From Streptomyces sp. NBC_01264 (GTDB taxonomy: Bacteria; Actinomycetota; Actinomycetes; Streptomycetales; Streptomycetaceae): a stretch of 64,000 nt of DNA. Below, piece after piece: positions 54,791-63,830 of this stretch. The stretch is taken from contig NZ_JAPEOX010000006.1 in the NCBI RefSeq assembly GCF_026340675.1, positions 62,001 through 126,000 of the forward strand. Direction: 5' to 3'. Below the pieces are notes generated by a model. The model did not search any database. It was given only the letters and a program-made list of their open reading frames with translations, and had not been told where the DNA came from. The position numbers and the translations under genes were made by a program. Position 1 is the stretch's first letter. Each line of letters starts with the position of its first letter.

Positions 54791-56053
54791 GTGAACCATC
54801 CACTGACGAACTGGGCGGGCAACGTCATTTTCTCGGCAACGAACACAAGAACCCCGACCTCTATTCTTGAACTCCAGGAGCTGGTCGCGACCAACCGTCA
54901 GGTACGCGCCATCGGCACACGGCATTCTTTCAATAGAATCGCCGACACGAACGGTTGCCTTGTATCGACGGCAGGAATTCCCATAGGAGTCGACATTGAT
55001 TCGGACAGTATGACCGCTAGGGTTGGCGCAGGAATGACCGTCGGCGATATCGCTGAAATTATAGATTCGAGCGGCTTCGCGTTGCCAAATCTAGGATCCC
55101 TGCCGCACATATCCATTGCGGGCGCCTGCGCCACCGGCACACACGGATCCGGGGATTCCAACCGAATCCTCGCCGAATCGGTCAGATCTCTTGACTTCAT
55201 CACCGCCGACGGCACATGCGCCACCATCTCCCGCGGCGACCCCCATTTCGACGGCGCCATCGTCTCTCTCGGCAGTATCGGTATCGTCACGTCGATGACA
55301 CTGGAGCTGCGTCCGACGTTCAACGTGCAGCAGACGGTCTATGTGGGGCTGGACTGCGTGGGCATCATCGAGCATCTTGATGAGCTTTTTTCTAGCGCAT
55401 ACAGCGTCAGCATATTCACCGACTGGCTGCGGCACAACCAGATATGGCTGAAGGCGCGGGTGGGCGACCAGGCAGCGAATCCCTCCCCAGAGTCCTTTGG
55501 CGCACACCCTGCCGAACGCGACCTGCACCCGGCCCCGGGGGTTTCACCTGCCCATTGCACCCCTCAGATGGGCGCACCTGGAGCGTGGCACGAACTCCTT
55601 CCGCATTTTCGCCGAGACCTCAGGCCGAGTGTCGGCGAAGAATTGCAGTCCGAATACTTTGTGGACAGAAAGGTTGCTGCCGATGCCCTGAGGTCCATCG
55701 TCGAAATTCAGCCCATACTGGCCGACGTCCTCCAGGTGTCCGAGCTGCGCACGGTTGCTTCTGATGAATTCTGGATCAGCCCCGCGAGTGAGCGTGCAAG
55801 CATCGCCATTCATTTCACATGGATTTCTGATCCGCAAGCGGTCGAGCCTGTCGTCAGGATGGTGGAAGAGGTGCTGTCACCATTCAATCCACGTCCTCAC
55901 TGGGGAAAAGTATTTACCGCTACCCCGGACACGCTCAGAGCCTCATACCCCCATTGGGATGATTTCATCAGGATGTGTGACCACTTCGACTCGGCCCGGA
56001 AATTTGGCAATGAATTCACTTCGCGATTCTTCGGGCGGGGGTACTCAGGTTGA
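54791..56053 (+). CDS. Alditol oxidase-like flavoprotein
   Basis: 420 aa, GTG start with GGAGAGG upstream, 36 bp after the reductase. VAO-fold: His45 in RAIGTRHSFNRIADT matches the covalent-FAD His of Streptomyces alditol oxidase (His46). FAD loop PNLGSLPHISIAGACATGTHGSG. C-terminal substrate domain includes HCTPQMGAPGAWHELLPHFR and HWGKVF. Known members oxidise terminal or ring-adjacent polyol hydroxyls with O2. The last ~6 residues (RGYSG) come from IS6-derived DNA, but the family's normal end (KFGNEF..RFF) is intact, so it is probably functional. Confidence 0.87.
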   Translation: MNHPLTNWAGNVIFSATNTRTPTSILELQELVATNRQVRAIGTRHSFNRIADTNGCLVSTAGIPIGVDIDSDSMTARVGAGMTVGDIAEIIDSSGFALPNLGSLPHISIAGACATGTHGSGDSNRILAESVRSLDFITADGTCATISRGDPHFDGAIVSLGSIGIVTSMTLELRPTFNVQQTVYVGLDCVGIIEHLDELFSSAYSVSIFTDWLRHNQIWLKARVGDQAANPSPESFGAHPAERDLHPAPGVSPAHCTPQMGAPGAWHELLPHFRRDLRPSVGEELQSEYFVDRKVAADALRSIVEIQPILADVLQVSELRTVASDEFWISPASERASIAIHFTWISDPQAVEPVVRMVEEVLSPFNPRPHWGKVFTATPDTLRASYPHWDDFIRMCDHFDSARKFGNEFTSRFFGRGYSG

Positions 56054-56084
56054 ACTCGTAGTGTCGGCGTGGCTGCTGACGGGT

Positions 56085-56228
56085 CTGGAGGCGGAGCTGG
56101 CGCGGGGTCCGCTGGCCCACTTTCGGCCCCAGCGCCACCTGATGACCGCCGGCCGATACCGCTTCGAGATGAACGTCCGCTTCACCATCTGGAACCGGAT
56201 CACCGGCCTCGTCGGCATGCCCGCCACG
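56085..56228 (+). mobile_element. IS6-family 3' fragment
   Basis: The frame reads LAHFRPQRHLMTAGRYRFEMNVRFTIWNRITGLVGMPAT, the transposase C-terminus, ending at a GGCACTGTCAC terminal repeat. It sits directly after the alditol oxidase gene. Confidence 0.82.
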
Positions 56229-56389
56229 GGCACTGTCACATTATGAAAAATGACGTGGACATGGCGGAAGATCTGGCCGTCTCGGCCAGCTCTGCGGCGG
56301 AAAAATTTGCGCAGGAACGGCGATCGGGACCCTCTCGCCGGAAGATCCACTGGCATGCACACGCCATGCGTCGTTAACGTGACAGTGCC
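56229..56389. repeat. 161-bp unit with IS6-like inverted ends and a 44-codon ORF
   Basis: GGCACTGTCACATTA at 56229 and its complement TAACGTGACAGTGCC ending at 56389 form a matching pair of IS6-type ends. Between them, ATG 56243 to TAA 56375-56377 is open for 44 codons (MKNDVDMAEDLAVSASSAAE...). The stop lies within the right repeat. The inside is AT-richer than both flanks. It may be a miniature element or a gene scrap trapped between two IS ends. Confidence 0.6.
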
Positions 56390-56789
56390 GACCGGTCTGC
56401 CCCTGTCCGTCGGCATCTCGGGCGCCAACCTGCACGATAGCCAGGCCCTTGAGCCCCTTGTCCGTGGCCTACCGCCCATCCGCTCACGCCGCGGACGCCG
56501 ACGGCGCCGACCCGGCAAGCTCCACGCGGACAAGGCCTACGACTACGCCCACCTGCGGCGATGGTTACGTGAACGCGGAATCAGGCACCGCATTGCCCGC
56601 CGAGGCGTTGAATCCTCGCAGCGGCTGGGCCGCCACCGCTGGACCGTCGAGCGCACCATGGCCTGGCTCTCCGGCTGCCGCCGCCTACACCGCCGCTACG
56701 AACGCAAAGCCGAGCATTTCCTTGCCTTCGCCAGCATCGCCTGCACTCTCATCTGCTACCGCCGGCTCACCAAATGAGATGACGTCTAA
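56390..56789 (+). mobile_element. IS5-family element copy 2, 3' part only
   Basis: From TGLPLSVGISGANLHDSQALEPLVRG to the stop at 56777 it matches copy 1 (41706-42566) almost perfectly in translation, then ends ...AAATGAGATGACGTC. The 5' half was removed at the TIR-bounded unit. The 3' flank TAAATGGCATC is IS6 sequence. Confidence 0.9.
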
Positions 56790-57185
56790 ATGGCATCTCG
56801 ACGAGGTCTTCATCAAAATCGGCGGGGAGCGGAAGTAGTTGTGGCGGGCCGTGGACGCCGACGGCAACGTCCTGGGCATCCTGGTGCAGAGCCGTCGTGA
56901 CAAGGCTGCGGCCAGGCGCTTCTTCCGCCGGCTCCTCACCTCCACCGGGCAGGTGCCCCGGGTGGTCGTCACCGACAAGCTCGCCGCGTACGGGGCAGCG
57001 CATCGTGAGAGGACGTTAAGTCCGTTTCTGGTAGCGGCCGCGTTCGGGTTGGGTGGGGAAGCCTTGGCGGGTGAGGCGTCCGAGGCGGCTGCGGGTGATG
57101 TTGACGGACGCCTCGTGGGTGGGCAGGCCGAGGAGTTCGTGCAGCTCACGAGCCCTGAATGCCTGGTCGGGGTGCTGGTTGAAGG

Positions 57186-58561
57186 CAGGGCTTGATCAAG
57201 TTCCGTGGGTGTCCGGATCGTGGGTGATGCCCAGGATGCCGAGTGCTCGTTGCGGTTCGTGGCGGATGGCTCGGGTGGTCTTGGCGATGTTGGCGGCGCC
57301 GAGGGTTTTCAGGGCGCCGATGGCGAGGTTGCGGAGAGTTGCCATCGCGCGGGGTGCGGTTCGGGTGTGGACGGTGGAGGCGTCCTCGGCGAAAGTGACG
57401 TCCCTGGTGTGGTGCGAGGAGTTCTCGATGCCCCAGTGCCCGCGGATTGCGGCGGCCAGGTCGGCTGGGGTGGCTTGGTGGGCGTCGAGGCTGGTGACGG
57501 CGTAGACGCTCTCCCGGGTCTCGCGCTGGCCGGTCTGCTTGCGGCGCCGGTGGATGCGGATGGCCAGGCGGGCGTGGGGAAAAGCGATCCCGCCGAGTTG
57601 GTCGGGGACGGCGCAGGTCTTGACCGAGCGGGACTCGCGCCTGCCGTGCCCGGTGGCGGAGGCGGTGTGCTGGATGGAGATGTCCCGCCACGGCAGGGAT
57701 GCGAGCTGGCGGTGAGCCGTCGGCTGGTTGGTCTTGATCACGGCGATGTAGTGGGCCTTCTTGGTCTCGACCAGCCAGGTGATGTTCGCTCGGACCGAGT
57801 GGAGGGCGTCGAAGGTGACGACGGTGCCGGCCAGGTCCAGCGGTGTCAGAAGCGGTTGGAAGTGTGTGGTCTCGTTCGTCTTCGCGCCGACCTCCACCTG
57901 GGCGATGGTGACGACGGTGCCGTGTGTGACCGCGGAGAGCAGGTGTCGGCGCTTCGCGGTGAGACGGGCTGATCCCTTGAGTGCTTTGCCGTCGACAGCG
58001 ATCACACGCAGCCGCTCCGACGCCGAGGGTGGTGTCCGGGTGGGCTCGGTGGCAGCACGGTGCCGGTCGGCCAGGTAGGCGCCCACCGCCCGGTCCAGCA
58101 CATCGCCGTCGACAGCCCCCAGCACGCGACCGATCGTGGCCGGCGACGGGGCGCGCCGCCATCCGAGCAGGTGACGGCGGATACCGATCACTGTCAGGAG
58201 TGTGTCCGAGGCGCGCTGGCCCCACTCGGCGAGCTCGTCGATGCTCCTGGCTCCCGAGACGACCGCGCAGGCACACACCAGCAGGACCGCGGTCAGTGAG
58301 TACCAGCGGCCCCGCAGTGAGCGCGGATCGGGCACTGCATCGAAGTAGGGGCGCAGATCAGCGACCCGGTCAGCGTCCAGCGGACCCAGCCTCACAAGCA
58401 CAGCCGGGACGGGAGAAGATATGGCAGCAGGCACGGGCCACCTCATGATCAACGGGCGTAGACACCCAAATGATCACGAAGCCCGCGCCTGCTCCTCTAA
58501 CCACCCCAACCCGCCACAACACCGACCGGCTCGCACGACCCCGGAACTTGCAACCGCCCTG
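57186..58561 (-). mobile_element. ISAs1-family element, copy 3
   Basis: 1376 bp, same ends as copy 2, flanked by the 9-bp repeat GGTTGAAGG (57177-57185 and 58562-58570). Confidence 0.94.
57196..58446 (-). CDS. ISAs1-family transposase, copy 3 (intact)
   Basis: 416 aa from ATG 58446; translation identical to copy 2, with VIAVDGKALKGS, VTFDALHS and the NSSHHTRDVTFAED segment all present. Two identical intact copies 32 kb apart and in the same orientation suggest recent spread and offer a substrate for deletion of the DNA between them. Confidence 0.93.
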   Translation of the reverse strand: MRWPVPAAISSPVPAVLVRLGPLDADRVADLRPYFDAVPDPRSLRGRWYSLTAVLLVCACAVVSGARSIDELAEWGQRASDTLLTVIGIRRHLLGWRRAPSPATIGRVLGAVDGDVLDRAVGAYLADRHRAATEPTRTPPSASERLRVIAVDGKALKGSARLTAKRRHLLSAVTHGTVVTIAQVEVGAKTNETTHFQPLLTPLDLAGTVVTFDALHSVRANITWLVETKKAHYIAVIKTNQPTAHRQLASLPWRDISIQHTASATGHGRRESRSVKTCAVPDQLGGIAFPHARLAIRIHRRRKQTGQRETRESVYAVTSLDAHQATPADLAAAIRGHWGIENSSHHTRDVTFAEDASTVHTRTAPRAMATLRNLAIGALKTLGAANIAKTTRAIRHEPQRALGILGITHDPDTHGT

Positions 58562-58795
58562 GGTTGAAGGCGTTCACGATGGTCTGGTAGGCGGTGTTCG
58601 TCTCGGTCGGATCGGGCTCGTCTGCGGTCGGCGCGAGTTCCGTGACGACCTTCCGGGTGGTGGTCAGATCCGCAAGTCGCGCTTCGGTCTCGGCCAGGGC
58701 GGCGGTGAGGTGCTCGATCTGGCCGCGTAGTTCCCCGACTCGGGCGGTGGCCTCGTCGTGCTGGGTCTGGAGGCCGGCGAGGAGTTCGGCGACGT

Positions 58796-59659
58796 TCACG
58801 CGGCCAGTCCGAGAGTGTCGCGCCAGGCGGGACTCGGTGTCGTGAGGCGGCGGGTCATGTTCGCGGTGGAGGCCCAGTAGACGCGTGAGGCGGAGGTGTC
58901 GGGCCGGTGGTCATACTCACGGGTCAGACGCCGGTGCAGCATCAGCGTGCCGTTCGTCTGCTCGACCACCCACCGCTTGGGCTGCGGGACGAACCCTTTG
59001 CCCTGGTCAGCGGGGTTGCGGTGGACGACCTCGACGTCGATGTCCAGCAGGGCGCCGTGGATGATGACCTCGTCCTTGAAGCCCTGGTCCACCAGGGCTT
59101 TCTCCAGGCGCATCCCGCACCGCTCGGCAGCCTGGTCGAGCAGGATGGTGCCGGCGGCGTTGTCGTGGGCGGAGGCGGCCAGCACGACAACACCGATGAC
59201 CAGACCCAGGACGTCCACGGCCAGTCCCCGCTTTCGCCCCGACACCTTCTTGTTCGCGTCCAGCCCCGTCGTGGCCTTCGGGACACCGGCGGCCGCGCGG
59301 ACGGACTGGGTGTCGATGATCACGAGGGACGGGTCCTCTAACCGGCGGGCCTTCTCACGGACCTGGCAGCGCAGGAGTTCCTGGATCCGCTGGTCCAGCC
59401 CGTCCTCGCGCCACAGGCGGAAGTAGTAGAACACCGCCGACCAGGCCGGTAGATCGTGCGGCAGCAAGCGCCACTGGCAGCCCGTCCGGTTCTGGTAGAA
59501 GATCGCGTTCACGACTTCCCGCAGGTCGCAGGACCCGGGATCTCCGGTCGCCGACCGGGCCACCCGGCCCTGCTTCCAGGCCGTGATCATCGGCTCGATT
59601 AACGCCCACTGCTCGTCCGATAAGTCGCTGAGGTACGGCTCTCTCTTCACGCCCCGCAT
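58796..59659 (-). CDS. IS5-family transposase (intact)
   Basis: 287 aa from ATG 59659. N-terminal IS5 domain YLSDLSDEQWALIEPMI...NRTGCQWRLLPHDLP. DDE residues in SLVIIDTQSVRAAA, KALVDQGFKDEV and KRWVVEQTNGTLML. Uninterrupted and full length, so probably active. Followed by the coupled passenger gene. Confidence 0.92.
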   Translation of the reverse strand: MRGVKREPYLSDLSDEQWALIEPMITAWKQGRVARSATGDPGSCDLREVVNAIFYQNRTGCQWRLLPHDLPAWSAVFYYFRLWREDGLDQRIQELLRCQVREKARRLEDPSLVIIDTQSVRAAAGVPKATTGLDANKKVSGRKRGLAVDVLGLVIGVVVLAASAHDNAAGTILLDQAAERCGMRLEKALVDQGFKDEVIIHGALLDIDVEVVHRNPADQGKGFVPQPKRWVVEQTNGTLMLHRRLTREYDHRPDTSASRVYWASTANMTRRLTTPSPAWRDTLGLAA

Positions 59660-60308
59660 CTCAACATGGACATGCCCACGAGGCGGTCCGGACCGCGATC
59701 AGTACCACGATCGGGCGATCACGAACCGAGGAAGATCGGACTTAACGCCCACTGAGGTGATGCCCTCGGTGGAGCACCGCTCCCACAAGGGCCTGAACAA
59801 CCAGGCGGAGAACTCCCACCAGCCCACCCGGCAACGCGAACGCGCGATGAAAGGACTCCGCAGTGCCGGCTCGGCTCAGCGGTTCCTGGCCGCGTTCACC
59901 GGGATCTCACCCCACTTCCGCCCCCACCGGCATCTGATGACCGCCGGACGCCACCGCCTCGAAATGACCATCCGCTTCACCATCTGGAACCACATCACCG
60001 GCGTCGCCGCCGTGCCCTCCGCGGCCTGAGCAACCAGCCGCCGACGGCCTCTTCACGCCCTCAGACGATCACACCACCGACAACGTGACAGCACCGTCCC
60101 GTACCCGGCGTGCCAGCAGGCAGGCGGGCGGACGGGGTTGGGCTTCAGCGGGCACGGCGTCTCCGGCTCGGTATGGATCAACGGACACCACACCAACGAA
60201 GAGCCGCACGGCGGGATGCGGCAGGACCCGGCGCTCCCTGGCGCACTTCCTTCCACGGGGGAGGGACGTGTACGAGCCCGGCGCACTGCCTGGGTGGGCG
60301 ACTGCCGC

Positions 60309-60584
60309 CTACTTGGGGGCGGCCTCGCACGCGGACGCCGCCGTCGCGTCGGACACCCTGCTCTCGGTCAGGCCGCTCACACACTTGGCCTGGTCGCCGG
60401 TCAGGCCCACGTAGCAGGCCATGCTGACCGAGTCGGGGGCCTCGCCGCCCTGGAGCTCGCTCTCGACTTGGTTGATGCACTGCGTGACGTCCGCCTGGGC
60501 GGCCGGGGCCATGAGGGCCGCGCCGCCGCCGAGTGCGAGGGTCAGGCCGGTGAGGACGCCTGCGATACGGGTCGACGTGCGCAT
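60309..60584 (-). CDS. Small secreted Cys-containing protein
   Basis: 91 aa; ATG 60584 chosen over GTG 60593 because the signal peptide then starts RTSTRIAGVLTGLTLALGGG, with AGCAGGTG upstream. Cleavage is likely after AQA. The mature chain of about 60 residues has four Cys (TQCINQ, MACYVG, AKCVSG, SACEA), enough for two disulphides, and is acidic. Resembles small exported proteins of Streptomyces of unknown role. A stand-alone gene. Confidence 0.68.
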   Translation of the reverse strand: MRTSTRIAGVLTGLTLALGGGAALMAPAAQADVTQCINQVESELQGGEAPDSVSMACYVGLTGDQAKCVSGLTESRVSDATAASACEAAPK

Positions 60585-60793
60585 GGGACGCACCTGCTCT
60601 CCGAGGTCGTCGCCGCCCGCCCCTGGACCACCCTGTGGTCCGGAGCACGCGGGAATTTCGGCGTCGAGCGGGTACTGGAGTCGGCGTGCGGCTGCCGCTC
60701 GACCGGGTCCCCTCGTCCGACGCTAGATCAGCTCCTCGCCGTGCGCACCCGCTGGGCCCCGTGGGCACGGGAGTTATCGGCCGTTATCCGCAG

Positions 60794-61258
60794 TTACCGG
60801 CAGGTGTGGACGCGGCTGGAGTGGACGTGCCCGAAGGACGCCGGAAGCCGCGGGATGCCTTGGCCGGGTGCCAGGGTCAGGGCACGCCCCTTGTAGCCGG
60901 GGCCGTTGTAGACGGTGACGCACAGCCCGCGAGCGCCGTTCGCCACCGACACCGCGTCGTTGAAGCCCACGTAGGCGGTCGTCTCGGGTTAGCGCGGCAT
61001 GTCCTGCGCCGCGAGGCTCGCCACACCCGTGTAGGACGGGCCGGTCCAGCCGCAGACCCACCCGGCGGGGCAGCGCTCGGCGGGGGCCGCGTCACCCTCC
61101 GGACGCGCGTGGGCTGCGGGAGCGAGGGCCAGGGCGAAGGCCGACAGGAGGGCGAGGGACACGTACGCCGCGGCGTTCCGGCGGCACGAGCCGGTCCTTC
61201 GGGCAGCGGCCCCGGTCCGTCGGGCCCGGAACTCGGCGGGGCCCTGCCCGGAGACCAT
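60794..61258 (-). pseudogene. Secreted I36-type peptidase-inhibitor-like protein, nonsense
   Basis: Signal peptide region (YVSLALLSAFALALAPAAHA), then CPAGWVCGWTGPSYTG...QDMPR, a TAA codon at about 61000, and in the same frame TTAYVGFNDAVSVANGARGLCVTVYNGPGYKG and a Cys near the end. The pattern of Cys and YxG repeats fits the small beta/gamma-crystallin-like I36 inhibitor family. One nonsense codon kills it. Its upstream part was replaced by IS30 sequence. Confidence 0.7.
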
Positions 61259-61895
61259 CTACCGCGCCCTCTACCTCGGACTCCTGGACAAGCGCACCGC
61301 CCGGCTGAGGACCCGGCGCTCCCGCCGCAAGAAGCAGCGCCGCGGCATACCGTCCAAGAACGCCATCCCGAACATGCGGCCGGTCCACACCCGCCCCCGC
61401 GAGGCAGAGGCCAGACAACGAGCAGGGCACTGGGAGGGCGACCTCATCGTCGGAAAGGCACAGGCCTCCGCGATCGGCACCCTGGTCGACCGTGCCACCC
61501 GCTACGTCCGGCTCATCCACCTGCCCCAAGGCTGGAAAGCTCCGCAGGTCCGCGACGCGCTCGTCGCCCAGACCGCCGCCTGGCCCGCCTCGCTGCGGCG
61601 CACGCTCACCTGGGACCAGGGCCGAGAGCTCCACCACCATGAGGAAATAGAGGACCTCACCGGATTCCGGATCTACTTCTGCGACCCCCACTCGCCCTGG
61701 CAGCGAGGCACCCACGAGAACACAAACGGACTGCTCCGCGAGTACTTCCCGAAAGGCACGAACCTCTACCACTACACCGCCCGCGACCTCGCGCAAGTCG
61801 AACGTGAGCTCAACGAGCGCCCCCGTCTGGTCCTCGGAGACCGAACACCGGCCGAGGCCATGAGACGCTGGTCAAGAGAACTCGCCTACTGCTGA
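61245..61895 (+). pseudogene. IS30-family transposase, 5' truncated
   Basis: The frame runs from CPETIYRALYLGLLDKRTARLRTRRSRRK through AGHWEGDLIVGK (Asp), TLTWDQGRELHHHEEI (Asp) to PHSPWQRGTHENTNGLLREYFPKGT (Glu), ending at 61895. The N-terminal DNA-binding domain is missing. Confidence 0.88.
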
Positions 61896-61907
61896 GTCGC
61901 GACCACC

Positions 61908-62700
61908 GATGGAAACCGCCCGGTCTGGCCGATCATCTACATCGACGCGCTGTGGGTGAAAATCCGCTCTGGCTCGGTGACCTCGAAGCCGGTCTACCTG
62001 GCCGTGGGCGTCAACATGGACGGCCGTAAAGACGTCCTGGGCTTGTGGGTCGGCTCCGAGGGCGAGGGCGCCAGCACCTGGATGGCGGTCCTGTCCGAGC
62101 TGCGAAACCGGGGTATCGAGGACGTCTGCATCGTGGTCTGTGACGGGTTGAAGGGCCTGCCGGACGCGGTCACCGCGACCTGGCCCCAAACCACCGTCCA
62201 GACCTGCGTGATCCACCTGACGAGAGCCTCGCTCAGGCTCTCCTCGTCGCGGGACCACCCGAAGCTGGTCCCGGCCCTGAAGGCCATCTACACGGCCCCG
62301 ACCGAGGCCGCGGCAGAGCAGGCCCTCGACGCCTTCGAGGACTCTGAGCTGGGCGAACGCTATCCGGCGATCGTCCGGACCTGGCGTTCAGCCTGGCCGG
62401 AGTTCACGCCCTACCTGGCGTTCCCGCCGGCCATAAGGACCGTGGTCTACTCAACGAACATGGTCGAATCCATGAACGCCCGGCTCCGCAAGGCCACCCG
62501 AAATCGTGGCCATTTCCCCTCGGAACAGGCCGCGTTGAAAGTCCTCTACCTCGCCGTCCGCGAGCAGATCAACCCGAAAGCGCGCGACGCGAACCACGTC
62601 GCCGCACACTGGAAAGAGGCACTGAACCAGTTCTCACTCTTCTTCGAGGACCGGCTCAGCATCCAATGACACCAGACGACTTACACAAAATCGCTGACAC
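61908..62700 (+). mobile_element. IS256-family element, 3' two thirds
   Basis: From RPVWPIIYIDALWVKIRSG (first Asp) through VVCDGLKGLPDAVTATWPQT (second Asp) to TNMVESMNARLRKATRNRGHFP (Glu) and the stop at 62669, then the IS end. The N-terminal third was lost at the IS30 junction. The 3' end matches 6747-6990. Confidence 0.88.
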
Positions 62701-62850
62701 GCCCCGGGCACCCGCGTGGGCTGGGGTGGGCGACGGCTCGTTCGATGACCCAGTGGTGGGTGCCGAGGCAGGATCCGTGGGGGACGCCGCATCGGGCTAC
62801 GACGGGGTTGTCGTGGTCAGCGCGATCCTCGGGCACCCACCGTGTCGGAG
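62701..62850 (-). mobile_element. Small IS5-type transposase scrap
   Basis: Minus-strand frame ...DHDNPVVARCGVPHGSCLGTHHWVIERAVAHP resembles the Glu-containing end of an IS5-group transposase. Too short to place further. Confidence 0.5.
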
Positions 62851-62861
62851 CGCGGCTGCGG

Positions 62862-63830
62862 CTATTGTTCGATCTCATTGCCGAACATGGTGGGAAGGAA
62901 TTCTTCGCTGCGGGACGGCGCAGGGTAGCTGAGGTGGGCGAGGCTGGCCTGTTCCTTGCGCATGAACATGATCGCGCCTAGGACGTAGCCGGCCAAGAGC
63001 ACGAGGACGGCGACGGTCATGATCGTGGCTGCGAGCACGGCGGTGGGCAGTCGTGGCACGTCACCGGAGCGGGCGAACTCGATGACCACCGGCAACCCCA
63101 GGGCCAGCGAAACGATGGCCAGCAGGGAGGCGAGGAGGCCGTGGAACAGCGCGGGACGCTCCCGGCGGGCCAGCCCCGTGATGAGCCGCAGGATGAGCCA
63201 GCCGTCGCGGTAGGTCCGTAGTTTGCTCGTACTGCCGGACGGTCGGTCCTTGAAGTCCGTCTCCACCTCGACGGTGGGCAGCCGCAGGTTGAGCGCGTGG
63301 ACCGTCATCTCGGTCTCGGTCTCGAACTGACGTGACAGCGCAGGGAAGGACTTGACGTATCGCCGTGAAAAGACCCGGTAGCCGCTGAGCATGTCAGTGA
63401 CCTCGTTACTGAAGAGCAGGCGCACCATTCCCGTGAGCAGCTTGTTGCCTACGGCGTGCCCGGTTCTGTAGGCCGTGCCGGAGATGTCCCTTCTGGTGCC
63501 CACGACCTGGTCATAGGGGCCTGTGAAGAGCATGTCCACCAGTTCGGCGGCGCGCGATGCGTCGTACGTGTCGTCGCCATCGATGATCAGAATCGCATCC
63601 GCCTCGATGTCGGCGAATGCTCTGCGTATCACGTTGCCTTTGCCCTTGCGGGGTTCGCTGCGGACGATCGCTCCAGCCTTCACCGCTTCGGCAACGGTGC
63701 TGTCGGTGGAGGCGTTGTCGTACACATAGATGACGGCCTCAGGGAGGGCCGCCCGCAGGTCTCGGACCACATTGCCGACGGCGGCTTCCTCGTTGTGGCA
63801 CGGTATGACGCAGGCAATGGCGGAAGTCAT
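62862..63830 (-). CDS. Family 2 glycosyltransferase, membrane-anchored
   Basis: 322 aa; ATG 63830 chosen because GGGGAGAG lies 6 nt upstream. DPM1/WcaA-type GT-A domain: CVIPCHNEEAAVGNVV, IYVYDNASTDSTV, the metal motif LIIDGDDTYD, GTRRDISGTAYRTGHAVGNKLL, and DMLSGYRVFSRR. Two C-terminal membrane helices (LLASLLAIVSLALGLPVVI and LAATIMTVAVLVLLAGYVLG) anchor it. Likely moves a sugar from an NDP or GDP donor to polyprenyl phosphate or a cell-surface glycan. No partner genes in the window. Confidence 0.86.
   Translation of the reverse strand: MTSAIACVIPCHNEEAAVGNVVRDLRAALPEAVIYVYDNASTDSTVAEAVKAGAIVRSEPRKGKGNVIRRAFADIEADAILIIDGDDTYDASRAAELVDMLFTGPYDQVVGTRRDISGTAYRTGHAVGNKLLTGMVRLLFSNEVTDMLSGYRVFSRRYVKSFPALSRQFETETEMTVHALNLRLPTVEVETDFKDRPSGSTSKLRTYRDGWLILRLITGLARRERPALFHGLLASLLAIVSLALGLPVVIEFARSGDVPRLPTAVLAATIMTVAVLVLLAGYVLGAIMFMRKEQASLAHLSYPAPSRSEEFLPTMFGNEIEQ

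Larger units (their letters stand above)
57016..58799 (-). pseudogene. IS passenger: coiled-coil plus helix-turn-helix protein, split by ISAs1
   Basis: GTG 58799 overlaps the transposase stop (GTGA). The first half reads MNVAELLAGLQTQHDEATAR, a long coiled coil to about residue 50 (QIEHLTAALAETEARLADL). After ISAs1 it resumes with QHPDQAFRARELHELLGLP and ASVNITRSRLGRLTRQGF, a helix-turn-helix-like domain, ending ERGRYQKRT. Without the insert and one 9-bp repeat it is 133 codons. Architecture parallels the passenger at 40126. Role unknown; DNA-binding control of the element is a guess. Confidence 0.8.
57009..59752 (-). mobile_element. IS5-type element with passenger gene, carrying ISAs1 copy 3
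   Basis: Ends GAGGACGTTAAGTCCG and, on the other strand, GTGGGCGTTAAGTCCG. Flanked by TGA on both sides (57006-57008 and 59753-59755), a 3-bp duplication within the IS6 gene. Encodes an intact transposase and a translationally coupled passenger, the latter split by ISAs1. Confidence 0.88.
56790..60096 (+). mobile_element. IS6-family element, 3' two thirds, split by an IS5-type element
   Basis: Part one (56790-57008) reads WHLDEVFIKIGGERK stop LWRAVDADGNVLGILVQSRRDKAAARRFFRRLL...VVVTDKLAAYGAAHRE. Part two (59756-60029) continues VMPSVEHRSHKGLNNQAENSHQ...HITGVAAVPSAA, and the end repeat GACAACGTGACAGCACC finishes at about 60096. Its 5' half is missing here and lies at 42567-42854. Confidence 0.87.
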
